Shown here: in pieces, positions 32,963-41,134 of the stretch
How the letters are laid out: each line of letters begins with the position of its first letter
Position numbering within the stretch: position 1 is the stretch's first letter
Source: JADJVL01 sp046331545
Lineage (GTDB): Bacteria; Acidobacteriota; Holophagae; Holophagales; Holophagaceae
NCBI GenBank assembly: GCA_046331545.1
Contig: JAXLQR010000002.1
Span: 3,224,001 to 3,288,000 of the forward strand
Reading direction: 5' to 3'
DNA: 64,000 nucleotides
Translations under genes and position numbers: made by a program
The notes under the pieces: model-generated
The model's database searches: none
What the model saw: only the letters and a program-made list of their open reading frames with translations
Told to the model about the DNA's origin: nothing

Positions 32963-34201
32963 ATGCGCCTCGAATGCATCGCCATCGGCACCGAGCTCCT
33001 CACCACCCGGCGGCTGGACACCAACTCGGTGTGGATCGCCGAGCGCCTCGCGGAGCTGGGCCTGGCCCTCCACCGCAAGACCGCGGTGGGGGACGACCGC
33101 GCGGACCTGCGGGCCCTGGTGGAGGAGGCCCTCTCCCGCAGCGACGTCATCCTCTGCACCGGCGGGCTGGGGCCCACCTTCGACGACTTCACCAAGGAGG
33201 TCTTCGCCGAGGCCCTGGGGGCCGAACTGAAGGAGGACGCCCGGTGCCGGGCGGAACTGGAGGCCTGGTACGCGGCGCGCAACCGCGTGCCCTCGGCCAA
33301 CAACTACAAGCAGGTGCTCATCCCCGAGGGCGCCGAGCCCCTGCGCAATCCGCTCGGCTCGGCCCCCGGCGTCTGGTGGCAGGATCCGCCCTCCCAGCCC
33401 GGCAAGCGCATCGTCCTCATGCCCGGCGTGCCGCGGGAGATGAAGCGCATGTGGACCGACCACGTCCATGCGCGCCTGAAGCCGCTCGCCGGCGCGCCGG
33501 TGCACACGCTCCGCGTGGTGGTGGGCGGCGTGCCCGAGAGCACGCTCGACGAGCGCACGGCGCCGGTGCGCGCGCGGCACGCCGAGCTGGACTGGACCAT
33601 CCTGGCCTCGCTGACCCACGTGGAATTCGTGGTGCGCAGCGCCGACGCCGCGGCCCTCGAGGCCGCGCGCCGGGACCTCGCGGAGGCGCTGGGCCCTGAC
33701 CGGGTCTGCGAGGGGGACGGCGACCTGGAGTCGACAGTGCTGGACCGGCTGAAGGCCCTGGGCGAGACCCTCGCAGTGGCGGAGAGCATGAGCGGCGGCC
33801 TGCTGGCCGCGCGGCTCACGGCCATCCCCGGCGCCAGCGACGCCTTCAAGGGCGGCGCCGTCGTCTACACGCCGGAGGCGAAGACGGCCCTCGCAGGGAT
33901 CGATCCCGCGGTGCTTGAAGCCCACGGCACCATCTCGGAGGCCACCACCGAGGCCTTGGCGAAGGGCATCCGCGTGAAGCTCGGCGCCACCTGGGGCCTC
34001 GCCATCACCGGCAATGCCGGGCCCAGCGTGGATCCCCAGGGCGACGTCGAGCGCGCCAACCCCGTGGGCACCTGCCTCATCGCCATCGCCGGGCCTGGTG
34101 GCGTCGAATCGAAGCGCTTCGTCGTGCCCGGCGAGCGCCAGGACGTGCAGCTCCGCGCGGCGGGCTGGAGCCTGGACTGGCTGCGGCGGCGGCTGGTCTG
34201 A
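32963..34201 (+). CDS. cinA: CinA-family protein (molybdopterin-binding domain plus NMN amidohydrolase)
   Basis: A 412-residue protein of the competence/damage-inducible CinA family. The N-terminal MoaB/MogA-like domain begins LECIAIGTELLTTRRLDTNS and contains LCTGGLGPTFDDFTKE; in homologs it hydrolyses ADP-ribose-type pyrophosphates. The C-terminal PncC domain (about 265-412) has AVAESMSGGLLAARLT and GASDAFKGGAVVYTPEAK, and deamidates nicotinamide mononucleotide. Full two-domain form, so NAD salvage is the likely role. Confidence 0.92.
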   Translation: MRLECIAIGTELLTTRRLDTNSVWIAERLAELGLALHRKTAVGDDRADLRALVEEALSRSDVILCTGGLGPTFDDFTKEVFAEALGAELKEDARCRAELEAWYAARNRVPSANNYKQVLIPEGAEPLRNPLGSAPGVWWQDPPSQPGKRIVLMPGVPREMKRMWTDHVHARLKPLAGAPVHTLRVVVGGVPESTLDERTAPVRARHAELDWTILASLTHVEFVVRSADAAALEAARRDLAEALGPDRVCEGDGDLESTVLDRLKALGETLAVAESMSGGLLAARLTAIPGASDAFKGGAVVYTPEAKTALAGIDPAVLEAHGTISEATTEALAKGIRVKLGATWGLAITGNAGPSVDPQGDVERANPVGTCLIAIAGPGGVESKRFVVPGERQDVQLRAAGWSLDWLRRRLV

Positions 34202-34205
34202 ACCC

Positions 34206-35099
34206 TCAGCGGTACGGGTAGGCCTCCCCGTCGCTGGCCCGCGCCCGCGGGATCGAATCCTGCCGCGCGAGGGTGTGCAGGTACCAGACCCAGCCCTCGC
34301 GTTCGAGGTGGATGAGGTAGCCGCCGTAGAAGGGCTTGGCGGGGAGCTTCCCGGCGTGGCCGAGGCTCTCGAAGATCGCCTTCAAGGGGAGGCTGGCGGG
34401 GTGGGGCGGCAGCTCCTCCCGCGGATCGTGCACGGAGGTCACGAGGGCGCGGACGGCGCCCTGCTTCACCTCGAGGAAGAGGCCGGCCTGGACGTCGGAC
34501 TTCCCGAGGTCCATCTGGCGGCGCTGCTCCTCCAGCAGGGCGGGGGAGCGGAAGCGGTACATCACCGAGGCCGCCTCGTCGTCCCGGGCGTTCACGAGCC
34601 CGTCGGGGCGGACCTTCTCCACGTCCACCCGCTCGAGGCGCGCGTCGGCGCGCCAGGCCTGGGCCAGGGAGACGGCCCAGGGGATCGCGGCCACCGCGTC
34701 GAGGTTGCCGGCGCCCCCGGGCGGCTCGGCCACGTCCAGGGCCTGCCAGCCCCGGCCCGCGACCAGCTCCGACGGCTTCACCTTCGCCTTGGCGGCGGCG
34801 AGGATCGAGGCCTTCAGGCCCTCCCGGCGGCCGGTCATGCCCGCCTTGGCGGTGTCGATGGCCTTGTTGGCGGTGACGAAGATCCCGCAGGTGACGAGGG
34901 CGACGCCGAGCACGGGGATGAGCACGATAGCCGCGACGAACCAAAGCAGCTTGCGGCCAGCCCCCGGCGGCAGCTTCACCGCCACATTGGGGCGGAAGGC
35001 CGACGTGGGATCGTAGGCCATCCCGCAGTAGGCGCAGGTGACCGGGCCATCGGCCTCGGGGAGGGGCGCGCCGCAACGCTGGCACTGGCGGGCTTTCAT
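34206..35099 (-). CDS. Zinc-ribbon membrane protein of unknown function
   Basis: A 297-residue protein. Two CxxC knuckles (CQRC at 6-9 and CAYC near 22-25) form a zinc ribbon at the N-terminus. One membrane helix (KLLWFVAAIVLIPVLGVALV) follows near residues 49-70. The remaining ~225 residues would face outside the cytoplasm (KPSELVAGRGWQALDVAEPPG, ASVMYRFRSPALLEEQRRQMD, KPFYGGYLIHLEREGWVWYLH). No family recognised. TAGGCT on its strand ends 6 bp before the ATG, suggesting a leaderless message; it is divergent from plsY. Confidence 0.7.
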   Translation of the reverse strand: MKARQCQRCGAPLPEADGPVTCAYCGMAYDPTSAFRPNVAVKLPPGAGRKLLWFVAAIVLIPVLGVALVTCGIFVTANKAIDTAKAGMTGRREGLKASILAAAKAKVKPSELVAGRGWQALDVAEPPGGAGNLDAVAAIPWAVSLAQAWRADARLERVDVEKVRPDGLVNARDDEAASVMYRFRSPALLEEQRRQMDLGKSDVQAGLFLEVKQGAVRALVTSVHDPREELPPHPASLPLKAIFESLGHAGKLPAKPFYGGYLIHLEREGWVWYLHTLARQDSIPRARASDGEAYPYR

Positions 35100-35105
35100 G
35101 GCACC

Positions 35106-35145
35106 AGCCTAGCGGGAGAGGGCGGGCCGCGGCCTCTGATAAGGT
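35106..35145. promoter_or_regulatory. Two divergent leaderless-type -10 hexamers (zinc-ribbon gene / plsY)
   Basis: In this 52-bp gap, TAGGCT on the minus strand (35111-35106) ends 6 bp before the ATG at 35099, and TAAGGT on the plus strand (35140-35145) ends 6 bp before the plsY ATG at 35152. The equal spacing argues for transcript starts at the start codons. No clear -35 is seen for either. Confidence 0.5.
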
Positions 35146-35151
35146 GATGCC

Positions 35152-35817
35152 ATGCCGCCCGACACGTCGAAGCTGCTCCTCTGGGGCCTCGCCGCCTTCC
35201 TGGCCGGATCCATTCCCTTCGGCCTGGTGATCGTGAAGCTCCTGGGCAAGGGCGACGTCCGGTCCCAGGGCAGCGGCAACATCGGCGCGACCAACGTCAG
35301 CCGGGTGGCGGGGAAGGGGATCGGGCTCTTCGTCCTCCTCCTGGACATCGCCAAGGGTGTGGTGCCGGTGGTCCTGGCCAAGCGGGCGGGGATCCCGGAA
35401 CCCACCTGGCCCTGGATCGGATTCGGCGCCGTCTGCGGCCACGTCTTCTCACCCTGGCTGGGCTTCAAGGGCGGCAAGGGCGTGGCCACGGCCCTGGGCG
35501 TCGTCGCGGCGGTGAACTGGCGCCTCGGGGCCCTGCCCATGGCGGTCTTCCTCGCGGCCCTGTGGTTGACCCGCCACGTGAGCCTGGGCTCCATCCTCGC
35601 CGCGCTGCTCCTGCCCGCGGAGGTCGTGCTCCTTGCCCTGGCGGGCGAGTACGGCGGATTCAGGGCCCTCGCGGACAACCTGCCCTACCTCCTGGCCTGG
35701 GCCTTCCTCGCCGTCCTCGTCATCGCCAAGCACCACGAGAACATCCGCCGCCTGCAGCTCGGCACCGAGTCCAAGCTCTGGGGCGGAGCGCCGAAGCCCG
35801 GGGACACCGATGGCTGA
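35152..35817 (+). CDS. plsY: Acyl-phosphate:glycerol-3-phosphate acyltransferase PlsY
   Basis: First committed step of phospholipid synthesis, using acyl-phosphate. It has 221 residues and five to six membrane segments. The three conserved loops are SIPFGLVIVK, the phosphate-binding QGSGNIGATNVSRVAG, and GHVFSPWLGFKGGKGVATALG; HHENIRRLQLGTES closes the protein. Paired with gpsA, which makes its substrate glycerol 3-phosphate; the reading frames overlap by 8 bp. Confidence 0.95.
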   Translation: MPPDTSKLLLWGLAAFLAGSIPFGLVIVKLLGKGDVRSQGSGNIGATNVSRVAGKGIGLFVLLLDIAKGVVPVVLAKRAGIPEPTWPWIGFGAVCGHVFSPWLGFKGGKGVATALGVVAAVNWRLGALPMAVFLAALWLTRHVSLGSILAALLLPAEVVLLALAGEYGGFRALADNLPYLLAWAFLAVLVIAKHHENIRRLQLGTESKLWGGAPKPGDTDG

Positions 35818-36883
35818 GCGTCCCGACGCCGCCGTCCCCGACGCCGCCGTCCCCGACGCCGCCGTCCCCGACGCCGCCGTCCCCGACATCGCCGTCTTCG
35901 GCGCGGGGGTCTGGGGCAGCGCCCTGGCGGTGAACTGGGCGCGCTCCGGGAAGCGCGTGGCGCTGTGGGGCCACACGCCCGCGAAGATGGCGGAGATGGC
36001 GGCGACCCGGCGGCATCCTCGGCTCAACGGAGTCGAGCTGCCGGAGGGCCTGCGGCCCGTGAGCGATCCCGCCGAGGCCTTCCCCGCGCCGGTGTGGGTC
36101 TCCTGCATGACCACCCAGTCCAGCCCGGAGGCCTGGGCGGCCCTGAAGGGCCAGGCTGAAGCCTCGGGCACGGCGTGGCCCGACGTGCTGCTGCATTCCA
36201 GCAAGGGCATCCTCGCCCGGACCCACCAGCGCCTCAGCGAGGCCCTCGAGCCGCTCCTCGGCATCCCCGTGGGCGTCATGAGCGGGCCGACCTTCGCCGA
36301 CGAGGTGGCCCAGGGCCTGCCTTCCGCCCTGGTGATGGCCCTTCCCGCCGCCGTCTCCGACGCCCGGGCGGTGGCGTTGCAGCACGCCCTGGCCACCGAG
36401 CGGCTGCGGGTCTACCTCAGCCGCGACGTCACGGGCGCCGAGCTCTGCGGCGCGCTGAAGAACGTCCTGGCCATCGCCGCGGGCCTCGTGGAGACCCTGG
36501 GCCTCGGCCACAACGCCCGGGCGGCCCTCATCACCCGCGGCCTCGCGGAGATGGCCCGCCTCGTGGCGGCCCTGGGCGGGTCCCCGGACACCGTCATGGG
36601 CCTCGCGGGCATGGGCGACCTGCTCCTCACCGCCACCGGACCCCAGAGCCGCAACCGCCGCTGCGGCGCCTACCTCGCCGAGGGGAAGACGCTGGCGCAG
36701 GCCTCGGAGCTCATGGGCGGCCAGGTGATCGAGGGCGCGAGCACCACCCGCGCCGCCCTGGCCCTGGGGGCCGAGGCCGGCGTGGACCTGCCGATCACCG
36801 AGGAGGTGGGCCGCCTGCTGGACGGCGCCGACCCGCGGGAGGCCGTGGCGCGGCTCATGGGCCGCAGCCTGAAGTCGGAGTAG
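35810..36883 (+). CDS. gpsA: Glycerol-3-phosphate dehydrogenase [NAD(P)+]
   Basis: Reduces dihydroxyacetone phosphate to glycerol 3-phosphate for lipids. It has 357 residues. The Rossmann motif IAVFGAGVWGSALA starts only at about residue 27. It is preceded by an unusual N-terminal extension made of four perfect DAAVP pentapeptides. SSKGI, MSGPTFADEVAQGLPSA, the catalytic Lys in CGALKNVLAIAAG, GLAGMGDLLLT and VIEGASTTRA are present. The start at 35810 overlaps plsY; there is no later in-frame ATG before the Rossmann motif, so the repeat is probably translated unless a GTG within it is used. Confidence 0.94.
   Translation: MAERPDAAVPDAAVPDAAVPDAAVPDIAVFGAGVWGSALAVNWARSGKRVALWGHTPAKMAEMAATRRHPRLNGVELPEGLRPVSDPAEAFPAPVWVSCMTTQSSPEAWAALKGQAEASGTAWPDVLLHSSKGILARTHQRLSEALEPLLGIPVGVMSGPTFADEVAQGLPSALVMALPAAVSDARAVALQHALATERLRVYLSRDVTGAELCGALKNVLAIAAGLVETLGLGHNARAALITRGLAEMARLVAALGGSPDTVMGLAGMGDLLLTATGPQSRNRRCGAYLAEGKTLAQASELMGGQVIEGASTTRAALALGAEAGVDLPITEEVGRLLDGADPREAVARLMGRSLKSE
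35825..35884 (+). repeat. Four perfect 15-bp tandem repeats inside the gpsA 5' end
   Basis: The unit GACGCCGCCGTCCCC occurs four times without change and is followed by a partial, diverged fifth copy (GACATCGCCGTC). Being 15 bp, gain or loss of units keeps the frame and only changes the number of DAAVP repeats. Confidence 0.9.
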
Positions 36884-36916
36884 GCCGGCCCGGCCCGGGG
36901 CCGCCCAGGAGGAACC

Positions 36917-37966
36917 GTGTCCAAGCCCTTCCGCTTCCGCATCCCCACCCACGGCACCCTCGTGAAAGAGCCCTTCGAGCCCGCGGACCCCCCGCCGGGC
37001 TGGGTCCGCCTCGCGGTGAAGGCCATGGCCCTCAACCACCTCGACCTCTGGACGACCCGGGGCATCGAGGGGGTGAAGCTGCCGCTGCCGCTCACGCCCG
37101 GCTGCGACGGCGCGGGGATCGTGGAGGCCGTGGGCCCGGGCACGGCCCTGCCGCCGGGGGTCGAGGCGGGAGGCAGCGCCATGATCGCGCCGGGCCTCTC
37201 CTGCGGCCTCTGCGCCGACTGCCTGCGGGGCGACGACATGCGCTGCGCCCGCTACGGCGTCCTCGGCCACGCCTGCGACGGCACGGCCGCCAGCCACGTC
37301 CTCGTGCCCGCGGCGAACCTCCTGCCCATCCCGCCGAACTGGGACTTCCGCCAGGCGGCGGCCTTCCCCCTGGTCTTCCTCACGGCCTGGGAGATGCTCC
37401 TCCACAAGGCGCGGCTCCAGCCCGGCGAGACGGTGCTGGTGTGGGGCGGGGGCAGTGGCGTCGGCACCGCCGCCATCCAGCTCGCGAAGTTCCTCGGGGC
37501 CCGGCCCCTCGCCGTGGTCTCCTCCCTGGAGAAGGCCATGAAGTGCTGGGAGCTGGGCACGGAGCACGTCATCGACCGGAGCCGCGAGGACGTGGCTCGA
37601 CGGGTCCGCGAGCTCACCGCCAAGCGGGGCGTGGACGTGGTGTTCGAGCACACCGGCGCCGCGACCTGGGACGCCAGCCTCGCCACGCTGGCCCGGGGCG
37701 GGCGGCTGGTGACCTGCGGCACCACCACGGGGCACGAGGCCCGCCTCAACCTGCGGGTGCTCTTCGCCAAGCAGCTCACCTTGATGGGCTCCTACATGGG
37801 CCGCCGGGAGCACCTCTGGACCCTGCTGGGCCACCTCCAGCGCAACCCTTCCAACCCGCCCTTCCGGCCCATCCTCGACCGGGTCTTCCCGCTCGCCGAG
37901 TACCCCGCGGCCCAGGCCCACCTGGAGGCCGGCCAGGCCTTCGGGAAGGTGGTCTGCGAAGCGTGA
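36917..37966 (+). CDS. Zinc-type alcohol dehydrogenase/quinone oxidoreductase family protein
   Basis: MDR-superfamily oxidoreductase of 349 residues. The GroES-like domain has NHLDLWTTRGI, a glutamate-lacking PGCDGAGIV and a structural-zinc lobe CGLCADCLRGDDMRC. The Rossmann part carries VWGGGSGVGTAAIQLAKFLGA. The substrate is not evident. GTG start with GGAGGA six bases before. The next small gene overlaps its stop (GTGA). Confidence 0.85.
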   Translation: MSKPFRFRIPTHGTLVKEPFEPADPPPGWVRLAVKAMALNHLDLWTTRGIEGVKLPLPLTPGCDGAGIVEAVGPGTALPPGVEAGGSAMIAPGLSCGLCADCLRGDDMRCARYGVLGHACDGTAASHVLVPAANLLPIPPNWDFRQAAAFPLVFLTAWEMLLHKARLQPGETVLVWGGGSGVGTAAIQLAKFLGARPLAVVSSLEKAMKCWELGTEHVIDRSREDVARRVRELTAKRGVDVVFEHTGAATWDASLATLARGGRLVTCGTTTGHEARLNLRVLFAKQLTLMGSYMGRREHLWTLLGHLQRNPSNPPFRPILDRVFPLAEYPAAQAHLEAGQAFGKVVCEA

Positions 37967-38133
37967 AGGAGGGCAGCCTCCTCCGGGTCCTGGGGCCGGG
38001 CTCCGGGCTGGCGGTGGCCCTGTCCCCGCTGGCCGGGGCCCTGGCCCGGGAGCCGCGGCCCGCCCCGGCCCTGGCCGCGGGCCTCCTGCTCGCGTGGCCC
38101 CTTTACCGGGTCACGGGCCCGGCGCGAAGCTGA
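37963..38133 (+). CDS. Small membrane protein (56 residues)
   Basis: GTG overlaps the stop of the dehydrogenase gene. The product MKEGSLLRVLGPGSGLAVAL, then a hydrophobic turn and APALAAGLLLAWPLYRVTG, has two membrane-like stretches. No family recognised; size, coupling and codon use suggest a real gene. Confidence 0.5.
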   Translation: MKEGSLLRVLGPGSGLAVALSPLAGALAREPRPAPALAAGLLLAWPLYRVTGPARS

Positions 38134-38139
38134 AGCGCC

Positions 38140-39048
38140 ATGCCCCGCGTCAACAGCCTCCCCTCCGGCACGCCCTTCACCTGGGTGGACCTCGTCAACC
38201 CCAGCGACCAGGAGCTGCTCAGCTCGGCGCCCACCTACGGCCTGCCCCCCGAGGTCGTCCGGGACTTCCTCAACAAGCCCCACCTCCCGAAGTTCGAGCG
38301 GATGGCGGGCGGACTGATGGTGGTGCTGCGGGCCTACGACGAGCAGGCCCGGGGCAACGACACCTACCAGGCCCTCACGCGGCGCCTCGTGGTCTTCATC
38401 ACCCCGGAGTGGTTCTTCACCGTGCGGCGCAAGGACCAGGACTTCGCCGCGAAGGTGGTCCAGCGCTTCGCCCAGCCCGACGCCCGGGTCCCCCGGCCCG
38501 AGACCCTGCTCAGCCACCTGGCGGCGGGGGCGGTGCGCAGCTACGAGGAGCCCCTCCGGGAGGCCGAGGAGCGCCTGGACCGCGTGGAGACGCTGATCCT
38601 GGACCGGGGCCACGCCCGGGACCACCTGCGCCACATCTACGCCATCAAGCGTCGCTGCGCGGTCTTCAAGCGGATGCTCTGGCGCAGCCTCCTGGTGGCG
38701 AAGGAGCTGCGGGCGGAGTTCCCGGACGAGGGGGGCTGGTGGTCGGACCTCCAGGAGGAGGCCGACCGGCTCCAGGCCTGGGCCGACGAGCTGCTGGAGT
38801 CGGCCACCCACCTCCTCAACATGCAGCTCGCCCTCCAGAGCCACCGCACCAACGAGGTGATGCGGGTGCTCACGGTCTTCAGCGCCTTCTTCCTCCCGCT
38901 GACCTTCCTCGTGGGGGTCTACGGAATGAACTTCCAGCACATGCCCGAACTGAAGTGGCGCTGGGGCTACGCCCTCGCGTGGGCCGTCATGGCGGCGACG
39001 GTGCTGGGCATCCTCGCCTGGTTCCGGCGCAAGGGCTGGCTGAAATGA
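38140..39048 (+). CDS. corA: CorA-family Mg2+/divalent cation channel
   Basis: Pentameric inner-membrane magnesium channel. It has 302 residues: a large N-terminal cytoplasmic domain with long helices (EEPLREAEERLDRVETLIL), then two C-terminal membrane helices (about 243-261 and 278-294). The selectivity signature YGMNF (GMN at 262-264) lies between them. The charged tail RRKGWLK follows. Length and motif placement are standard. Confidence 0.93.
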   Translation: MPRVNSLPSGTPFTWVDLVNPSDQELLSSAPTYGLPPEVVRDFLNKPHLPKFERMAGGLMVVLRAYDEQARGNDTYQALTRRLVVFITPEWFFTVRRKDQDFAAKVVQRFAQPDARVPRPETLLSHLAAGAVRSYEEPLREAEERLDRVETLILDRGHARDHLRHIYAIKRRCAVFKRMLWRSLLVAKELRAEFPDEGGWWSDLQEEADRLQAWADELLESATHLLNMQLALQSHRTNEVMRVLTVFSAFFLPLTFLVGVYGMNFQHMPELKWRWGYALAWAVMAATVLGILAWFRRKGWLK

Positions 39049-39097
39049 GCCGGTCCCCGCGCCTCCGGCGCGGACTCCGGCGGCGGGAGGCGATAGG

Positions 39098-41080
39098 ATG
39101 AAGGGTTCGGGCCTTCCAGGGCCCGGTGGAGCCCGCTTGACCCCCGAGAATCCGAATCGCATCCCGCACCGCTTCCACGTCCTCCTGGCCGCCGCGGCGT
39201 TCTACCTCGGGGGCTGCACCCTCTTCCGCCTCTTCCTGCTGCTCCGCTTCGGCGGCTCCGAGCCCGTGGGCGCCCTCGGCGTCCTCAAGGTCTTCGGCTA
39301 CGGCCTGCGGGTGGACCTCGCCGCGGCCGCCTGGCTGCTGCTGCCCCTCGCCCTCTGGCTGACCCTGCTGCCCCAGCGCCTCCACGGCTCGCGCTTCCAC
39401 CAGGTCCTCTTCTGGATCGTGTTCACCGCCTGGCTGGTGGGGCAGACCTTCGGCTTCGTCGTGGAGTACTTCTTCTTCGAGGAGTTCAACGCCCGCTTCA
39501 ACTCGGTGGCGGTGGACTACCTGCTCTTCCCCTACGAAGTCTTCGTGAACATCTGGGAGAGCTATCCCGTCGCCCTCTACGTCGGCTCCGCGGCGGTGCT
39601 GGGCCTGATCTTCCTGCGCCTCGCGCATCCCACCCTGAAGCGGTCGATGGCGGCGAAGGACACCTTCGGCCACCGGCTGAAGGCGCTCGGCGTCTACCTG
39701 CTGGTGGGGGCGGCCGCCGTCCTCTCCATCTCCTACCGGCGCACCCACTTCTCCCCCAGCCGCGTGGTGAACGAGTTCGCCGGCAACGGCTACTACGCCC
39801 TCATCTTCGCGGCCACCACCAACCACCTCGACTACCCCGCCTTCTACGCCACCATCCCCCGGGAGGAGGCCCACGCCCGGGCCCGGAAGCTCGTGGCCCT
39901 GCCCGGGGACGCCTTCGCCTCGCCCACCCAGGGCCTGACCCGGGTGGTCGGCCCGGCGGCGGCGGCGGAGGGCCGGCCCCGGAACCTGGTGATCATCCTG
40001 GTGGAGAGCTTCGGCTCGGAGTTCTGGGGCTGCCTGGGCCGCAAGGACTCGCTCACCCCCGAGATGGACGCCCTGGCGAAGGAAGGCATCCTCTTCACCA
40101 ACCTCTACGCCAGCGGCAACCGCACCGTGCGGGGCATGGAGGGGGTGCTGGCCTCCTTCCCGCCCCTGCCCGGGGACGCCATCCTCAAGCGGGACCGCTC
40201 GGACCATGTGGCCACCGTGGCGCGGGTGCTCGCGGACCAGGGCTACCAGCGCACCTTCCTCTACGGTGGGCGCGGCGTCTTCGACGGCCTCCGCTCCTTC
40301 ATGGTCCGCAACGGCTACGAGCGCTTCATCGAGCAGAAGGACTTCCCCTCCGACGCCTTCAGCACGGTCTGGGGCGTGGCGGACGAGGTGCTCATGGACC
40401 GCGCCGTCGCCGAGTGCCGCGCCATGAGCCAGTCCGGCAAGCCCTTCCTGGCCACCCTGCTGACCGTGAGCAACCACAAGCCCTACACCTACCCGGCGGG
40501 CCACATCCCGGAGGATCCCTTGGCCAAGCGCCGGGAGCACGCCGTGAAGTACACCGACTGGGCCATCGGCGAGTTCTTCCGCAAGGCGAGGAAGGAACCC
40601 TTCTGGCAGGACACGCTCTTCGCCGTGGTGGCGGACCACGGGGCGCGGGTCTACGGGCGCCAGACCATCCCCATCCACTCCTACGAGATCCCCCTCCTCA
40701 TCGTGGACCCGCGCGCCCCCCAGGCCCGGCGGGTGGACACCCTGGGCGGCTCCCTGGACGTCTCGCCCACCCTGCTCGCCATGCTGGGCCCGCGCTACCG
40801 CAGCACCTTCTTCGGCCGCGACCTGCTGGCGCCCCTCCCCGCGGAGGAGCGCTGGGCGGTGATGCACCACAACCGCGACGTCGGCCTCTACCGCAACGGC
40901 CGGATGGTGGTGCTGGGGCTGAAGAAGTCCAAGGAGTTCTACGCCATGGACCCGGCGACGCGCCTGCTGGTCCCCTCGAAAAAGGAGGGCGCGGGCGACG
41001 AGGAACTGGAACGGGACGCCACGGCCCTCTTCCAGGTCGCCGACGAGCTCTACACCTCCGAGCGGTACCGGACGAACTGA
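39098..41080 (+). CDS. LTA synthase-like sulfatase-fold membrane transferase
   Basis: A 660-residue protein with about five N-terminal membrane helices (residues ~25-200) and a C-terminal alkaline-phosphatase/sulfatase domain. The metal site begins LVIILVESFGSEFWG, the nucleophile Thr is likely in ASGNRTVRGMEG, and VVADHGARVYG and IPIHSYEIPLLI complete the site. The family includes LtaS, OpgB-like phosphoglycerol transferases and EptA-like phosphoethanolamine transferases. In a Gram-negative cell, phosphoglycerol or phosphoethanolamine transfer to a surface glycan or lipid A is more likely than teichoic acid synthesis. GGGAGG precedes the ATG; a TTG at 39137 is an alternative. Confidence 0.85.
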   Translation: MKGSGLPGPGGARLTPENPNRIPHRFHVLLAAAAFYLGGCTLFRLFLLLRFGGSEPVGALGVLKVFGYGLRVDLAAAAWLLLPLALWLTLLPQRLHGSRFHQVLFWIVFTAWLVGQTFGFVVEYFFFEEFNARFNSVAVDYLLFPYEVFVNIWESYPVALYVGSAAVLGLIFLRLAHPTLKRSMAAKDTFGHRLKALGVYLLVGAAAVLSISYRRTHFSPSRVVNEFAGNGYYALIFAATTNHLDYPAFYATIPREEAHARARKLVALPGDAFASPTQGLTRVVGPAAAAEGRPRNLVIILVESFGSEFWGCLGRKDSLTPEMDALAKEGILFTNLYASGNRTVRGMEGVLASFPPLPGDAILKRDRSDHVATVARVLADQGYQRTFLYGGRGVFDGLRSFMVRNGYERFIEQKDFPSDAFSTVWGVADEVLMDRAVAECRAMSQSGKPFLATLLTVSNHKPYTYPAGHIPEDPLAKRREHAVKYTDWAIGEFFRKARKEPFWQDTLFAVVADHGARVYGRQTIPIHSYEIPLLIVDPRAPQARRVDTLGGSLDVSPTLLAMLGPRYRSTFFGRDLLAPLPAEERWAVMHHNRDVGLYRNGRMVVLGLKKSKEFYAMDPATRLLVPSKKEGAGDEELERDATALFQVADELYTSERYRTN

Positions 41081-41134
41081 GCCGCCGCGACGTCCCCCCT
41101 TGCTAGATTTGGATTCGAACCTTTGGGAGCGCCC

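Noticed and set aside
39098..41080. Lipoteichoic acid synthase in the strict sense
   Set aside because: The remaining gene content indicates a Gram-negative envelope, so only the family relation, not teichoic acid synthesis, is supported.
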